Source: Patiria miniata
Taxonomy: Eukaryota > Echinodermata > Asteroidea > Valvatida > Asterinidae
Assembly (NCBI RefSeq): GCF_015706575.1
Contig: NW_024037050.1
Location: forward strand, 5,828,001 to 5,892,000
Length of the DNA: 64,000 nt
Reading direction: 5' to 3'
Numbering within the stretch: position 1 is the first letter of the stretch; each line of letters opens with the position of its first letter. This document shows positions 23,127 to 34,882 of this stretch, in pieces. A program made the position numbers and the translations under genes. Below the pieces are notes generated by a model. The model was not told the DNA's origin. It worked only from the letters and a program-made list of their open reading frames with translations, and searched no databases.

Positions 23127-24462
23127 TTTTTTTTTTTTTTTTTTTCTTTTTCCGCTTTTCCCCATAGGTTTTGTACACGTTTTTATTCTACAAGCCACTT
23201 TGGCAATTATTTTAAATCCGATCAACTTTAAACTCAGCATAGTTATTAACCATCATATGAGGATGTGTGCCGAAACTTTTCGTCATGCTGACGTCATCAC
23301 GTGATTTATTATAGAATTTTGAATATTTAATATTTCCCATAGACTTTGTACACAGAATTTTTTTTTAAAAATGTCAATTTTCAGAGGGCATTTTCTACTC
23401 TTTGCCAGTAATTCATTTACACCAATCTTTGTCCAAGCAAAGACCCTTATTCAAACAACATTGTGTAATGATGACGTCATGATGACGTCATCCGGTGCTT
23501 ATTTATAGGCAATTAAATTGTGACACTTTTAATATTTAAAAATGCATAAGAAATCAACCGTACGCGTCCGCAGCATTCTGTTGCCGGCAAGTGGTAGAAT
23601 AGGTTGAGGTCTTTATTTCATTCAGTGTGCGTGAAATCACGTGACCCTTGCTTCCAGTCGAAAAAGGCCAAAACCAGAAGTCGCTTATTATTTGAAAGTG
23701 GTAAAAGATATGAACTTGCTTTCAACGGTGTTAGTCTCTTGGCTGATAGTATTTTTCAAATCATCTACCGATGACGTCATGCAATCTTCGAGCGCCCTCT
23801 AGCGACAGGTTGAAAATTATCAAAAATGTATTTGAATAGATGTCTGTGGGGAAGTTTGTCGGAATCACCTAAATATTGATGTAAGTGATGACCTTGACCC
23901 ACTTAAGAGGTTTGCGAAGTTTTAGGTGTATGACGTCATCAGACCGGAAGTTATATTGAAAAGACCTTTTTTCCTTTGAAAATTCCTGAAAAATCACCCA
24001 TGGCAGTTTTATATTAGTTTTTACTTTAATTGTCTATTTAAGGGTAGGTTTAAACATTTCAAAGCTTCGAGGCAATAAGCAAACTCGGACATGCCCTGCG
24101 CACGCTTCAAACTTCAGGTTGACAATACTTCTGCTTTAAAACATGCACAGGACAGGACGTCCACAATGTACATGTACATGCACAAACGTTGTACATATCG
24201 TATGTCAGTCAGCCCGCAGCGCACGTGTTGCTGAGGTCGATTCCTGTCCACAGTGACCGTTTTAGCCGATTTTCGGCTAACTTTGACAGATTGTATGTTC
24301 ATGCATAGTCAGGGACGTATTATTGATAAAAACAAATCATAATGCGGAAAAGCCCTATGTTCTGTTGCAAACAGACATAGATCTCTACTTATATGTCTAT
24401 TGGTTCAACAGACATTCAATATTGGGAACAGCTCTGTGGTTGTTCACAACCACAATTTCTAG
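23127..24462 (+). mobile_element. T1 unit lacking its 5' hairpin
   Basis: It has a standard T1 body and composite 3' end (dead T2 end, then the T1 hairpin), with CTAG at 24,459-24,462. It starts in a long T run after the previous CTAG. Confidence 0.65.
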
Positions 24463-24478
24463 TTTTTTTTTTTTTTTT

Positions 24479-27038
24479 GGCTTTTCCGCATTGTTGCGGA
24501 AAAGCCTTTCTTTTTGTTCTGATTTTTTTTCTTTCTTCTTCTTCTTCTTCTTCTTCTTTTTTCCCAAAACCCCATAGACTTTGTACACGTTTATTCTACA
24601 CGCCACTTTTGGCATTAATCTTTGTCATACATCATTCTAAGTTAGCATAAGCATAGCCCCTATAGCAAAGATGTGTCCCGAAGATTGACGTCATGGTGAC
24701 GTCATCGACTAATTTATTATAGATTTTTGAATATTTAATTTTTCCCATAGACTTTGTACACAGAAATTAAAAAATAATTGTCGATTTCCAAAGGGCATTT
24801 TGACTCTTTGCCAGTAATTCATTTACACCAATCTTTGTCCAAGCAAAGACCCTAATTCAAACAACATTGTGGAATGATGACGTCATGATGACGTCATCCT
24901 GTGTTTATTTATAGGCAATTAAATTGTGACACTTTTAATATTTGAAAATGCATAAGAAATCAACCGTACGCGTCCGCAGCATTCTGTTGCCGGCAAGTGG
25001 TAGAGCAGGTTAAGGTCTTCATTTTATTCAGTGTGCGTGCAATCACGTGACCCTTGCTTCCGGTCGAAAAAGGCCCAAACCGGAAGTGGCTTATTATTTG
25101 AAAATGGTAATAGAAATGAACTTGCTTTTAACGGTGTTAGTCTCTTGGCCGATAGAATTCTTCAAATCATCTACCGATGACGTCATGCAATCTTCGAGCG
25201 CCCTCTAGCGACAGGTTGAAAATTAGCAAAAATGTATTTTGAATAGATGTCTGTGGCGAAGTTTGTCGGAATCGCCTAAATATTGGTGTATATAATGACC
25301 TTGACCCACTTAAGACGTTTGCGAAGTTTTAGGCAAATGACGTCATCAGACCGGAAGTTATAATAAAAAGAGTCTTTTTCATTTGAAAATTCCTGAAAAA
25401 TCAACCATGGCAGTTTTTATATTTGTTTTTACTTTAATTGTCGATTGAAGGGTAGGTCTAAAACATTTGAAAGTTTCGAGGCGATAAGCGAACTCGAACA
25501 TACCCTGCGCACGCTTAAAACTTCACGTTGACAATACCTCTGCTTCAAAACATGCACAGGACAGGACGTCCACAATGTACATGTACATGTACATGCACGT
25601 ACGTTGTACATAGGCACATACATCGTATGTCAGTCAGCCTGCAGCGCACGTGTTGCTGAGGTCAAATCCTGTCCACAGTGACCGTTTTAGCCGATTTTCG
25701 GCTAACTTTGACAGATTTTATGTTCATGCATGCGCATAGACAGGGACGTATTATATCACTTTTGGCATTAATCTTTGTCAGACATCATTGAAAGTTGGCA
25801 TAAGCATAGTCCCTATAGCCAAGATGTGTCCCGAAGAGTGACGTCATGATGACGTCATCAAGTGATTTATTATGGATTTATGAATAATTAATTTTTCTCA
25901 TAGACTTTGTACCCAGCTTTCATCACAAGTCTTTCCCTATACAACACTGATATATCTTACTGAGTAGTTCTGAACTTCGGCTGAGAATTACTATGAGAAG
26001 GAAAAAGAAATCGTATTTTTTTACGCCTGTCATTTGATTGAAAATATTCCCAAGAGTTAGAATAGCAAGTAATATTTTATAAAAATGTTTCAGTTTAAAG
26101 GAAAATCACTAATTTAAATGTGCAGTTTTTCTGCTGTGGGATTTTTAACCTATTGACTTTGTACACGTTTTCAAGCCACCATTTTCATAACTTGGCGATC
26201 TGGAATCGTCATCAAAAATACAGCCAAGAAAGACTCTCATACAAAAATTATGCCAAGACTATGACATCATGATGACGTCATCATCAAATGATTTATTATG
26301 GATTCATGAATAATTAATTTTGCTCATAGACTTTGTACACAGCTTTCTCCACAAGTCTTTTCCTATACAACACTGATATATCTTACTGAGTAGTTCTGAA
26401 CTTCGGCTGAGAATTACTATGAGAAGGAAAAAGAAATCGTATTTTTTTAAGCCTGTCATTTGATTGAAAATATTCCCAAGAGTCAGAATATCAAGTAATA
26501 TTTGATAAAATCTTTCAGTTTAAAGGCAAATCACGTATTTAAAGGTGCAGTTTTTCTGCTGTTGGATTTTTAAATTTGTACACGTTTTCAAGCCACCATT
26601 TTTATAACTTGGCGATCTGGAATCGTCATCAAAGTTACAGCCAAGGAAAACCCTCATACAAAAATTCTGCCTAGACTATGACGTCACGATAACGTCATCA
26701 CCTAATTTTTTATTGATTTTTGAAAATTTACGTACATATTGTGAAGTCTTATATCTACAGAAATGTAAGTCTGATTGGGTTGAATCTTGGTATGTGGCTA
26801 TACCAGGATGTGTTATAGATTAAAAATGAGGTGTCGTCATCATGACGTCATCCTGAGATTTTATATGAATATTTATTTGTTTTGACCTTTTAGCCATATC
26901 TCCCGAACGCAACATGCAAAATGCAAAATTCTTTTGACAGATTTTATGTTCATGAATATTCAGGGCATATTATTGATTAAAAAAAATCATAATGCGGAAA
27001 AGCCCTATGTTCTGTTGCAAACAGACATAGACCTCTAG
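24479..27038 (+). mobile_element. complete long T2 element with D modules (2,560 bp)
   Basis: The 5' hairpin GGCTTTTCCGCA/TGCGGAAAAGCC begins at 24,479 behind a T run. T2 body extends to about 25,755. D modules follow: CATTTTGGCATTAATC-like link, ATTTATGAATAATTAATTTT, CTCATAGACTTTGTAC, TGAGTAGTTCTGAACTTCGG, CCCACAG-like and GATCTGGAATCGTCATCAAA. The 3' end is GCGGAAAAGCC, the hairpin and CTAG at 27,035-27,038. Confidence 0.65.
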
Positions 27039-28553
27039 TTTTTTTTTCTTTTTCCACTTTTCCCCATAGGTTTTGTACACGTTTTTATTCTACAAGCCAC
27101 TTTGGCAATTATTTTAAATCCGATCAACTTTAAACTCAGCATAGTTATTAATCATCATCTGAGGATGTGTGCCGAAACTTTTCGTCATGCTGACGTCATC
27201 ACGTGATTTATTATAGAATTTTGAATATTTAATTTTTCCCATAGACTTTGTACACAGAATTGTTTTTAAAAATGTCAATTTTCAGAGGGCATTTTCGACT
27301 CTTTGCCAGTAATTCATTTACACCAATCTTTGTCCAAGCAAAGACCCTAATTCAAACAACATTGTGTAATGATGACGTCATGATGACGTCATCCGGTGTT
27401 TATTTATAGGCAATTAAATTGTGACACTTTTAATATTTAAAAATGCATAAGAAATCAACCGTACACGTCCGCAGCATTTTGTTGCCGGCAAGTGGTAGAG
27501 TAGGTTGAGGTCTTTATTTCATTCAGTGTGCGTGAAATCACGTGACCCTTGCTTCCGGTCGAAAAAGGCCAAAACCGGAAGTGGCTTTTTATTTAAAAGT
27601 GGTAATACATATGAACTTGCTTTTAACGGTGTTAGTCTCTTGGCTGATAGTATTCTTCAAATCATTTACCGATGACGTCATGCAATCTTCGAGCGCCCTC
27701 TAGCGACAGGTTGAAAATTTGCAAAAATGTATTTTGAATAGATGTCTGTAGCGAAGTTTGTCGGAATTGCCTAAATATTGGTGTATATGATGACCTTGAC
27801 CCACTTAAGACGTGTGCGAAGTTTTAGGTGTATGACGTCATCAGACCGGAAGTTATAATGAAAAGACTTTTTCTCCCTAGAAAATTCCTGAAAAATCAAC
27901 CATGGCAGTTTTTATATTAGTTTTTACTTTAATTGTCTATTGAAGGGTAGGTCTAAAACAGTTCAAAGCTTCGAGGCAATAAGCAAACTCGGACATGCCC
28001 TGCGCACGCTTCAAACTTCAGGTTGACAATGCCTCTGCTTGAAAACATGCACAGGACGTCCACAATGTACATGTACATGTACATGCACGTACGTTGTACA
28101 TATCGTATGTCAGTCAGCCCGCGCGCAGCGCACGTGTTGCTGAGGTCAAATCCTGTCCACAGTGACCGTTTTAGCTGATTTCTGGCTAGCTTTGACAGAT
28201 TTTATGTTCATGCATAGTCAGGGACGTATTATTGATAAAAACCAATCATAATGCGGAAAAGCCCTATCTTTTGTTGCAAACAGACATAGATCTCTACTTC
28301 TATGTCTATATCTCGTACAAACAGACCTGTTCCCAAAATATATATTTCCAATTTTATGTTTTCAGAACCCAACCAGCTTCTCTTCGGAAAATGTGTCCCG
28401 AACAAGACCATCACCGATTCATATTATAATTTCAATTTAATAGTAAAATTTGTTTAGAACAAATCATTGAATCATTTTGTACTGTGCAATAGACATTCAA
28501 AAACATGTTGGGAACAGCTCTGTGGTTGTTCACTCACAACCACATAGTTCTAG
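27039..28553 (+). mobile_element. T1 unit with alternative tail
   Basis: T1 body runs to the T2-like end near 28,250-28,300, then a tail of about 190 bp unlike other units (CTCGTACAAACAGACCTGTT...). The terminus is TTGGGAACAGCTC, TGTGGTTGT/ACAACCACA hairpin with a 6-base loop, and CTAG at 28,550-28,553. Here too the T2-type CTAG is replaced by CTAC, and the unit ends at a downstream T1 terminator of different origin. Confidence 0.6.
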
Positions 28554-28562
28554 TTGGTTTTT

Positions 28563-31500
28563 GGCTTTTCCGCAAAGTTGCGGAAAAGCCTTTGTTTTTA
28601 GCTGTTCCCAATTTCAATTGGGAACAGCTATTGTTTTCGTTAAAGTTTTTTTTTTTCCTTTTTTTTTTTCTTCTTTTTCTTTTTCCACTTTTCCCCATAG
28701 GTTTTGTACACGTTTTTATTCTACAAGCCACTTTGGCAATTATTTTAAATCCGATCAACTTTAAACTCAGCATAGTTATTAACCATCATCTAAGGATGTG
28801 TCCCGAAACGTTTCGTCATGCTGACGTCATCACGTGATTTATTATAGAATTTTGAATATTTAATTTTCCCCATAGACTTTGTACACAGAAATTTTAAATA
28901 AAATGTCAATTTTCAGGGGGTATTTTCGACTCTTTGCCAGTTATTCATTTACACCAATCCTTGTCCAAGCAAAGACCCTTATTCAAACAACATTGTGTAA
29001 TGATGACGTCATAATGACGTCATCCGGTGTATATTTATAGGCAATTAAATTGTGACACTTTTCATAATTAAAAATGTATAAGAAATCAACCGTACGCGTC
29101 CGCAGCATTCTGTTGCCGGCAAGTGGTAGAGTAGGTTGAGGTCTTTATTTCATTTAGTGTGCGTGAAATCACGTGACCCTTGCTTCCGGTCGAAAAACGC
29201 CCAAACCGGAAGTGGCTTATTATTTAAAAGTGGTAATAGATATGAACTTGCTTTTAACGGTGTTAGTCTCTTGGCTGATAGTATTCTTCAAATCATATAC
29301 CGATGACGTCATGCAATCTTCTAGCGCCCTCTAGCGACAGGTTGAAAATTTGCAAAAATGTATTTTGAATAGATGTCTGTGGCGAAGTCAGTCGGAATCG
29401 CATAAATATTGGTGTATATGATGACCGTGACCCACTTAAGACGTGTGCGAAGTTTAAGGTGTATGACGTCATCAAACCGGAAGTTATAATGAAAAGACCC
29501 TTTTTCCTTAGAAAATTCCTGAAAAATCAACCATGGCAGTTTTTATATTAGTTTTTACTTTAATTGTCGATTTAAGGGTAGGTCTAAAACATTTAAAAGC
29601 TTTGAGGCAATAAACAAACTCGGACATGCCCTACGCACGCTTATAACTTCAGGTTGACAATACCTCTGCTTTAAAACATGCACAGTGTGTCCACAATGTA
29701 CATGTACATGCACGTACGTTGTACATGTCGTATGTCAGTCAGCCCGCAGCGCACGTGTTGCTGAGGTCAAATCCTGTCCACAGTGACCGTTTTAGCCGAT
29801 TTTCGGCTAACTTTGACAAATTTTATGTTCATAGACAGGGACGTATTTTTGATAAAAACAAATCATAATGCGGAAAAGCCCTATGTTCTGTTGCAAACAG
29901 ACATAGATCTCTACTTGAATGTCTATGGGTCCAACAGATATTCAATATTGGGAACAGCTCTGTGGTTGTTCACAACCACAATTTCTAGTTGTTCTCATTT
30001 TTTTTTTTTTTTTTTGGCTTCTTCTTTTTGTCGCCTAAATCCCATAGACTTTGTGCACATTTTTTCTCAACGCCACTTTTGGCATTAATCTTTGTCATAC
30101 ATCATTCAAAGTTAGCATAAGCATAGTCCCTATAGCAAAGATGTGTCCCGAAGATTGACGTCATGGTGACGTCGTCGACTAATTTATTATAGATTTTTGA
30201 ATATTTAATTTTTCCCATAGACTTTGTACACAGAAATTTTAAAAAAATTGTCGATTTGCAAAGGGCATTTTTGACTCTTTGCCAGTAATTCATTTACACC
30301 AATCTTTGTCTAAGCAAAGACCCTAATTTAAACAACATTGTGTAATGATGACGTCATGATGACGTCATCCGGTGTGTATTTATAGGCAATTAAATTGTGA
30401 CACTTTTAATATTCAAAAATGCATAAGAAATCAACCGTACGCGTCCGCAGCATTTTGTTGCCGGCAAGTGGTAGAATAGGTTGAGGTCTTTATTTCATTC
30501 AGTGTGCGTGAAATCACGTGACCCTTGCTTCCGGTCGAAAAAGGCCCAAACCGGAAGTGGCTTATCATTTGAAAGTGGTAATAGATATAAACTTGCTTTT
30601 AACGGTGTTAGTCTCTTGGCCAATAGTATTCTTCAAATCATCTACCGATGACGTCATGCAATCTTCGAGCGCCCTCTAGCGACAGGTTGAAAATTAGCAA
30701 AAATGTATTTTGAATAGATGTCTGTGGCGAAGTTTGTCGTAATCGCCTAAATATTGGTGTATATAATGACCTTGACCCACTTAAGACGTGTGCGAAGTTT
30801 TAGGCAAATGACGTCATCAGACAGGAAGTTACAATAAAAAGACCCTTTTTCATTTGAAAATTCCTGAAAAATCAACCATGGCAGTTTTTATATTTGTTTT
30901 TACTGTAATTGTCGATTTAAGGGTAGGTCTAAAACATTTCAAAGTTTCGAGGCGATAAGCAAACTCGAACATACCCTGCGCACGCTTAAAACTTCACGTT
31001 GACAATACCTCTGCTCAAAACATGCACAGGACAGGGCGTCCACAATGTACATGTATGTACATGCACGTACGTTGTACATAGGCACGTACATCGTATGTCA
31101 GTCAGCCTGCAGCGCACGTGTTGCTGAGGTCAAATCCTGTCCACAGTGACCGTTTTAGCCGATTTTCGGCTAACTTTGACAGATTTTATGTTCATGCATG
31201 CGCATAGACAGGGACGTATTATAGCACTCTTGGCATTAATCTTTTTCAGATATCATTGCAAGTTGCCATAAGCATAGTCCCTATAGCCAAGACGTGTCCC
31301 GAAGAGTGACGTCATGGTGACGTCATCAAGTGATTTATTATGGATTTATGAATAATTAATTTTTCTCATAGACTTTGTACACAGCTTTCTCCACAAGTCT
31401 TTCCCTATACAACACTGATATATCTTGCTGAGTAGTTCTGAACTTCGGCTGAGAATTACTATGAGAAGGAAAAAGAAATCGTATTTTTTTACGCCTTTCA

Positions 31501-32454
31501 TTTGATTGAAAATATTCCCAAGAGTTAGAATAGCAAGTAATATTTTATAAAAATGTTTCAGTTTAAAGGAAAATCACGCATTTAAAGGTGCAGTTTTTCT
31601 GCTGTGTGATTTTTAACCTATTGACTTTGTACACGTTTTCAAGCCACCATTTTCGTATTTTGGCAATCTGGAATCGTCATCAAAGTTACAGACAAGAAAG
31701 ACCCTCATACAAAAATTATGCCAAGACTATGACGTCACGATGACATCATCACCTAATTCTTTATTGATTTTTGAAAATTTACCTACATATTGTGAAGTCT
31801 TATATCTACAGAAATGTAAGTCCGATTGGGTTGAAACTTGGTGTGTGGCTATACCAGGATGTGTTATAGATTAAAAATGAGGTGACGTCATGATGACGTC
31901 ATCCTGAGATTTTATATGAATATTTATTTGTTTGGACCTTTTAGCCATATCTCCCGAACGCAACATGCAAAATGCAAAATTCTTTTTTTCATTTGGTCTG
32001 TTATGTAATAGCTATTTGCACAAAACTTCAAAAAAATGTGTGACGTCATTATGACGTCATCAAAATGCGATTTTGCAAAACTCATAAAAGGAAAGGTCCA
32101 ATTGTCATGAAACTTGGTGGGTAGGTAGATAATCATACTAGTATGCAAAGTTCGAAGTGACGTCACGATGACGTCATCAACAAATTAAAAAATATTTGTC
32201 GATTTTCAAAGTGCGTTTTCGACTGTTTGCCAGTAATTTATTTAGATCACTGTTTGTCCAAGCAAAGACCTTGTGCACACGCACATACATCGTATTGCCG
32301 AGGTCAAATCCTGTCCACAGTGACCGTTTAAGCCGATTTTCAGCTAACTTTGACAGATTTTATGTTCATACATTTTCAGGGCATATTATTGATTAAAAAA
32401 AATCATAATGCGGAAAAGCCCTATGTTCTGTTGCAAACAGACATAGACCTCTAG
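28563..32454 (+). mobile_element. long T2 element split by a T1 element
   Basis: The T2 5' hairpin starts at 28,563 and its leader is cut after TTTGTTTTT. A T1 element occupies 28,600-29,988, and the leader resumes as TTGTTCTCATTTT. Body and D modules then run to GCGGAAAAGCC, the hairpin and CTAG at 32,451-32,454. Span minus insert is 2,503 bp, close to the uninterrupted 2,560-bp element at 24,479. Both leader halves are recognisable, so the insertion point is defined almost to the base. Confidence 0.72.
28600..29988 (+). mobile_element. complete young T1 element nested in a T2 leader (1,389 bp)
   Basis: The 5' hairpin is at 28,600 and CTAG at 29,985-29,988. Length, T-tract lengths (11 T, CC, 11 T) and private variants match the unit at 1,459-2,847. 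It has a T on each side and no target duplication that I can separate from the T run, as expected for rolling-circle insertion at T|T. Confidence 0.75.
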
Positions 32455-34882
32455 TTTTTTTCCTTCTTCTTTTTGTCGCCAAAACCCCATAGACTTTGTG
32501 CACGTTTTTTCTCAGTGCCACTTTTGGCATTAATCTTTGTCAGACATCATTCAAAGTTTGCATAAGCATAGTCCCTATAGCAAAGATGTGTCCCGAAGAT
32601 TGACGTCATGGTGACGTCATTGACTAATTTATTATAGATTTTTGAATATTTAATTTTTCCCATAGACTTTGTACACAGAAATTTAAAAAAAAATTATCGA
32701 TTTTCACAGGGCATTTTTGACTCTTTGCCAGTAATTTATTTACACCAATCTTTGTCCAAGCAAAGACCCTTATTCAAACAACTTTGTGTAATGATGACGT
32801 CATGATGACGTCATCCGGTGTGTATTGATAGGCAGTTAAATTGTGACACTTTTAATATTTAAAAATGCATAAGAAATCAACCGTACGCGTCCGCAGCATT
32901 CTGTTGCCGGCAAATGGTAGAGTAGGTTGAGGTCTTTATTTCATTTAGTGTGCGTGAAATCACGTGACCCTTGCTTCCGGTCGAAAAAGGCCAAAACCGG
33001 AAGTGGCTTATTATTTGAAAATGGTAATAGATATGAACTTGCTTTTAACGGTGTTAGTGTCTATGCTAAAAGTATTCTTTAAATCATCTACCAATGACGT
33101 CATGCAATATTCGAGCGCACTCTAGCGACAGGTTGAAAATTTGCAAAAATGTATTTTGAATAGATGTCTGTGGCGAAGGTTGTCGGAAACGCCTAAATAA
33201 TGGTGTATATAATGACCTTGACCCACTTACGACATGTGCGAAGTTTTAGGCGAATAACGTCATCAGACCGGAAGTTATAATAAAAAGAGCCTTTTCATTT
33301 GAAAATTCCTGAAAAATCAACCGTGGCAGTTTTTATGTTAGTTTTTACTTTAATTGTCGATTTAAGGGTAGGTCTAAAAAATTTCAAAGTTTCGAGGCGA
33401 TAAGCGAACTCGAACATACCCTGCGCACGCTTAAAACTTCACGTTGACAATACCTCTGCTTCAAAACATGCTCAGGACAGGACGTCCACAATGTACATGT
33501 ACATGCACGTACGTTGTACATAGGCACATACATCGTATGTCAGTCAGCCTGCAGCGCACGTGTTGCCGAGGTCAAATCCTGTCCACATTGACCGTTTTAG
33601 CCGATTTTCGGCTAACTTTGACAGATTTTATGTTCATGCATGCGCATAGACAGAGAAGTATTATAGCACTTTGGCATTAATCTTTGTCAGATATCATTGA
33701 AAGTTGGCATAAGCATAGTCCCTATAGCCAAGATGTGTCCCAAGGAGTGTCGTCATGGTGACGTCATCAAGTGATTTATTATGGATTTATGAATAATTAA
33801 TTTTTCTCGTAGACTTTGTACACAGCTTTCTCCACGAGTCTTTCCCTATACAACACTGATATATCTTATTAAGTAGTTCTGAACTTCGGCCGAGAATTAC
33901 TATGAGAAGGAAAAAGAAATCGTATTTTTTTACGTTTGCCATTTGATTGAAAATATTCCCAATACTCAGAATATCAAGTAATATTTTATAAAAAGGTTTC
34001 AGTTTAAAGGCAAATTACGTATTTAAAGGTGCAGTTTCTCTGCTGTGGGATTTTAACCCATTGACTTTGTATACGTTTTCAAGCCATCACTTGGCGATCT
34101 GGAATCGTCATCAAAGTAACAGCCAAGGAAGACCCTCATACAAAAATTATGCCAAGACCATGACGTCACGATGACGTCATCACCTATTTTTTGTATTGAT
34201 TTTTGAAATTTACGTACATATTGTGAAGTCTTATATCTACAGAAATGTAAGTCCGATTGGGTTGAAACTTGGTATGTGGCTATACCAGGATGTGTTATAG
34301 ATTAAAAATGAGGTAACGTCATGATGACGTCATCCTGAGATTTTATATGAACATTTATTTTTTTGTATCTTTTAGCCATATCTCCCGAACGCAACATGCA
34401 AAATGCAAAATTCTTTTTTGCATTTGGTCTGTTATGTAATAGCTATTCGCACAAAACTTGAAAAATGTGTGACGTCATCATGACGTCATCAAAATGCGAT
34501 TTTTCAAAACTCATATAAGGAAAGGTCCAATTGTCATAAAACTTGGTGGGTAGGTAGTTAATCATACTAGTATGCAAAGTTCGAAGTGACGTCACGATGA
34601 CGTCATCAAAAATTTAAAAATAATTGTCGATTTTCAAAGTGCGTTTCGACTCTTTGCCAGTAATTTATTTAGATCACTCTTTGTCCAAGCAAAGACATTG
34701 TACACACGCACATACATCGTATTGCCGAGGTCGAATCCTGTCCACATTGACCGTTTTAGCCGATGTTTCGGCTAACGTTGACAGATTTTATGTTCATGCA
34801 TATTCAGGGCATATTATTGATTAAAAAAAATCATAATGCGGAAAAGCCCTATGTTCTGTTGCAAACAGACATAGACCTCTAG
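32455..34882 (+). mobile_element. long T2 unit with D modules, lacking its 5' hairpin
   Basis: It starts TTTTTCCTTCTTCTTTTTG with the T2 leader (GTCGCCAAAACCCCATAG), then T2 body and D modules. The last are GTGCGTTTCGACTCTTTGCC and ACACACGCACATACATCG. It ends GCGGAAAAGCC, the hairpin and CTAG at 34,879-34,882. About the same size class as 24,479-27,038 once the missing 5' end is allowed for. Confidence 0.62.
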
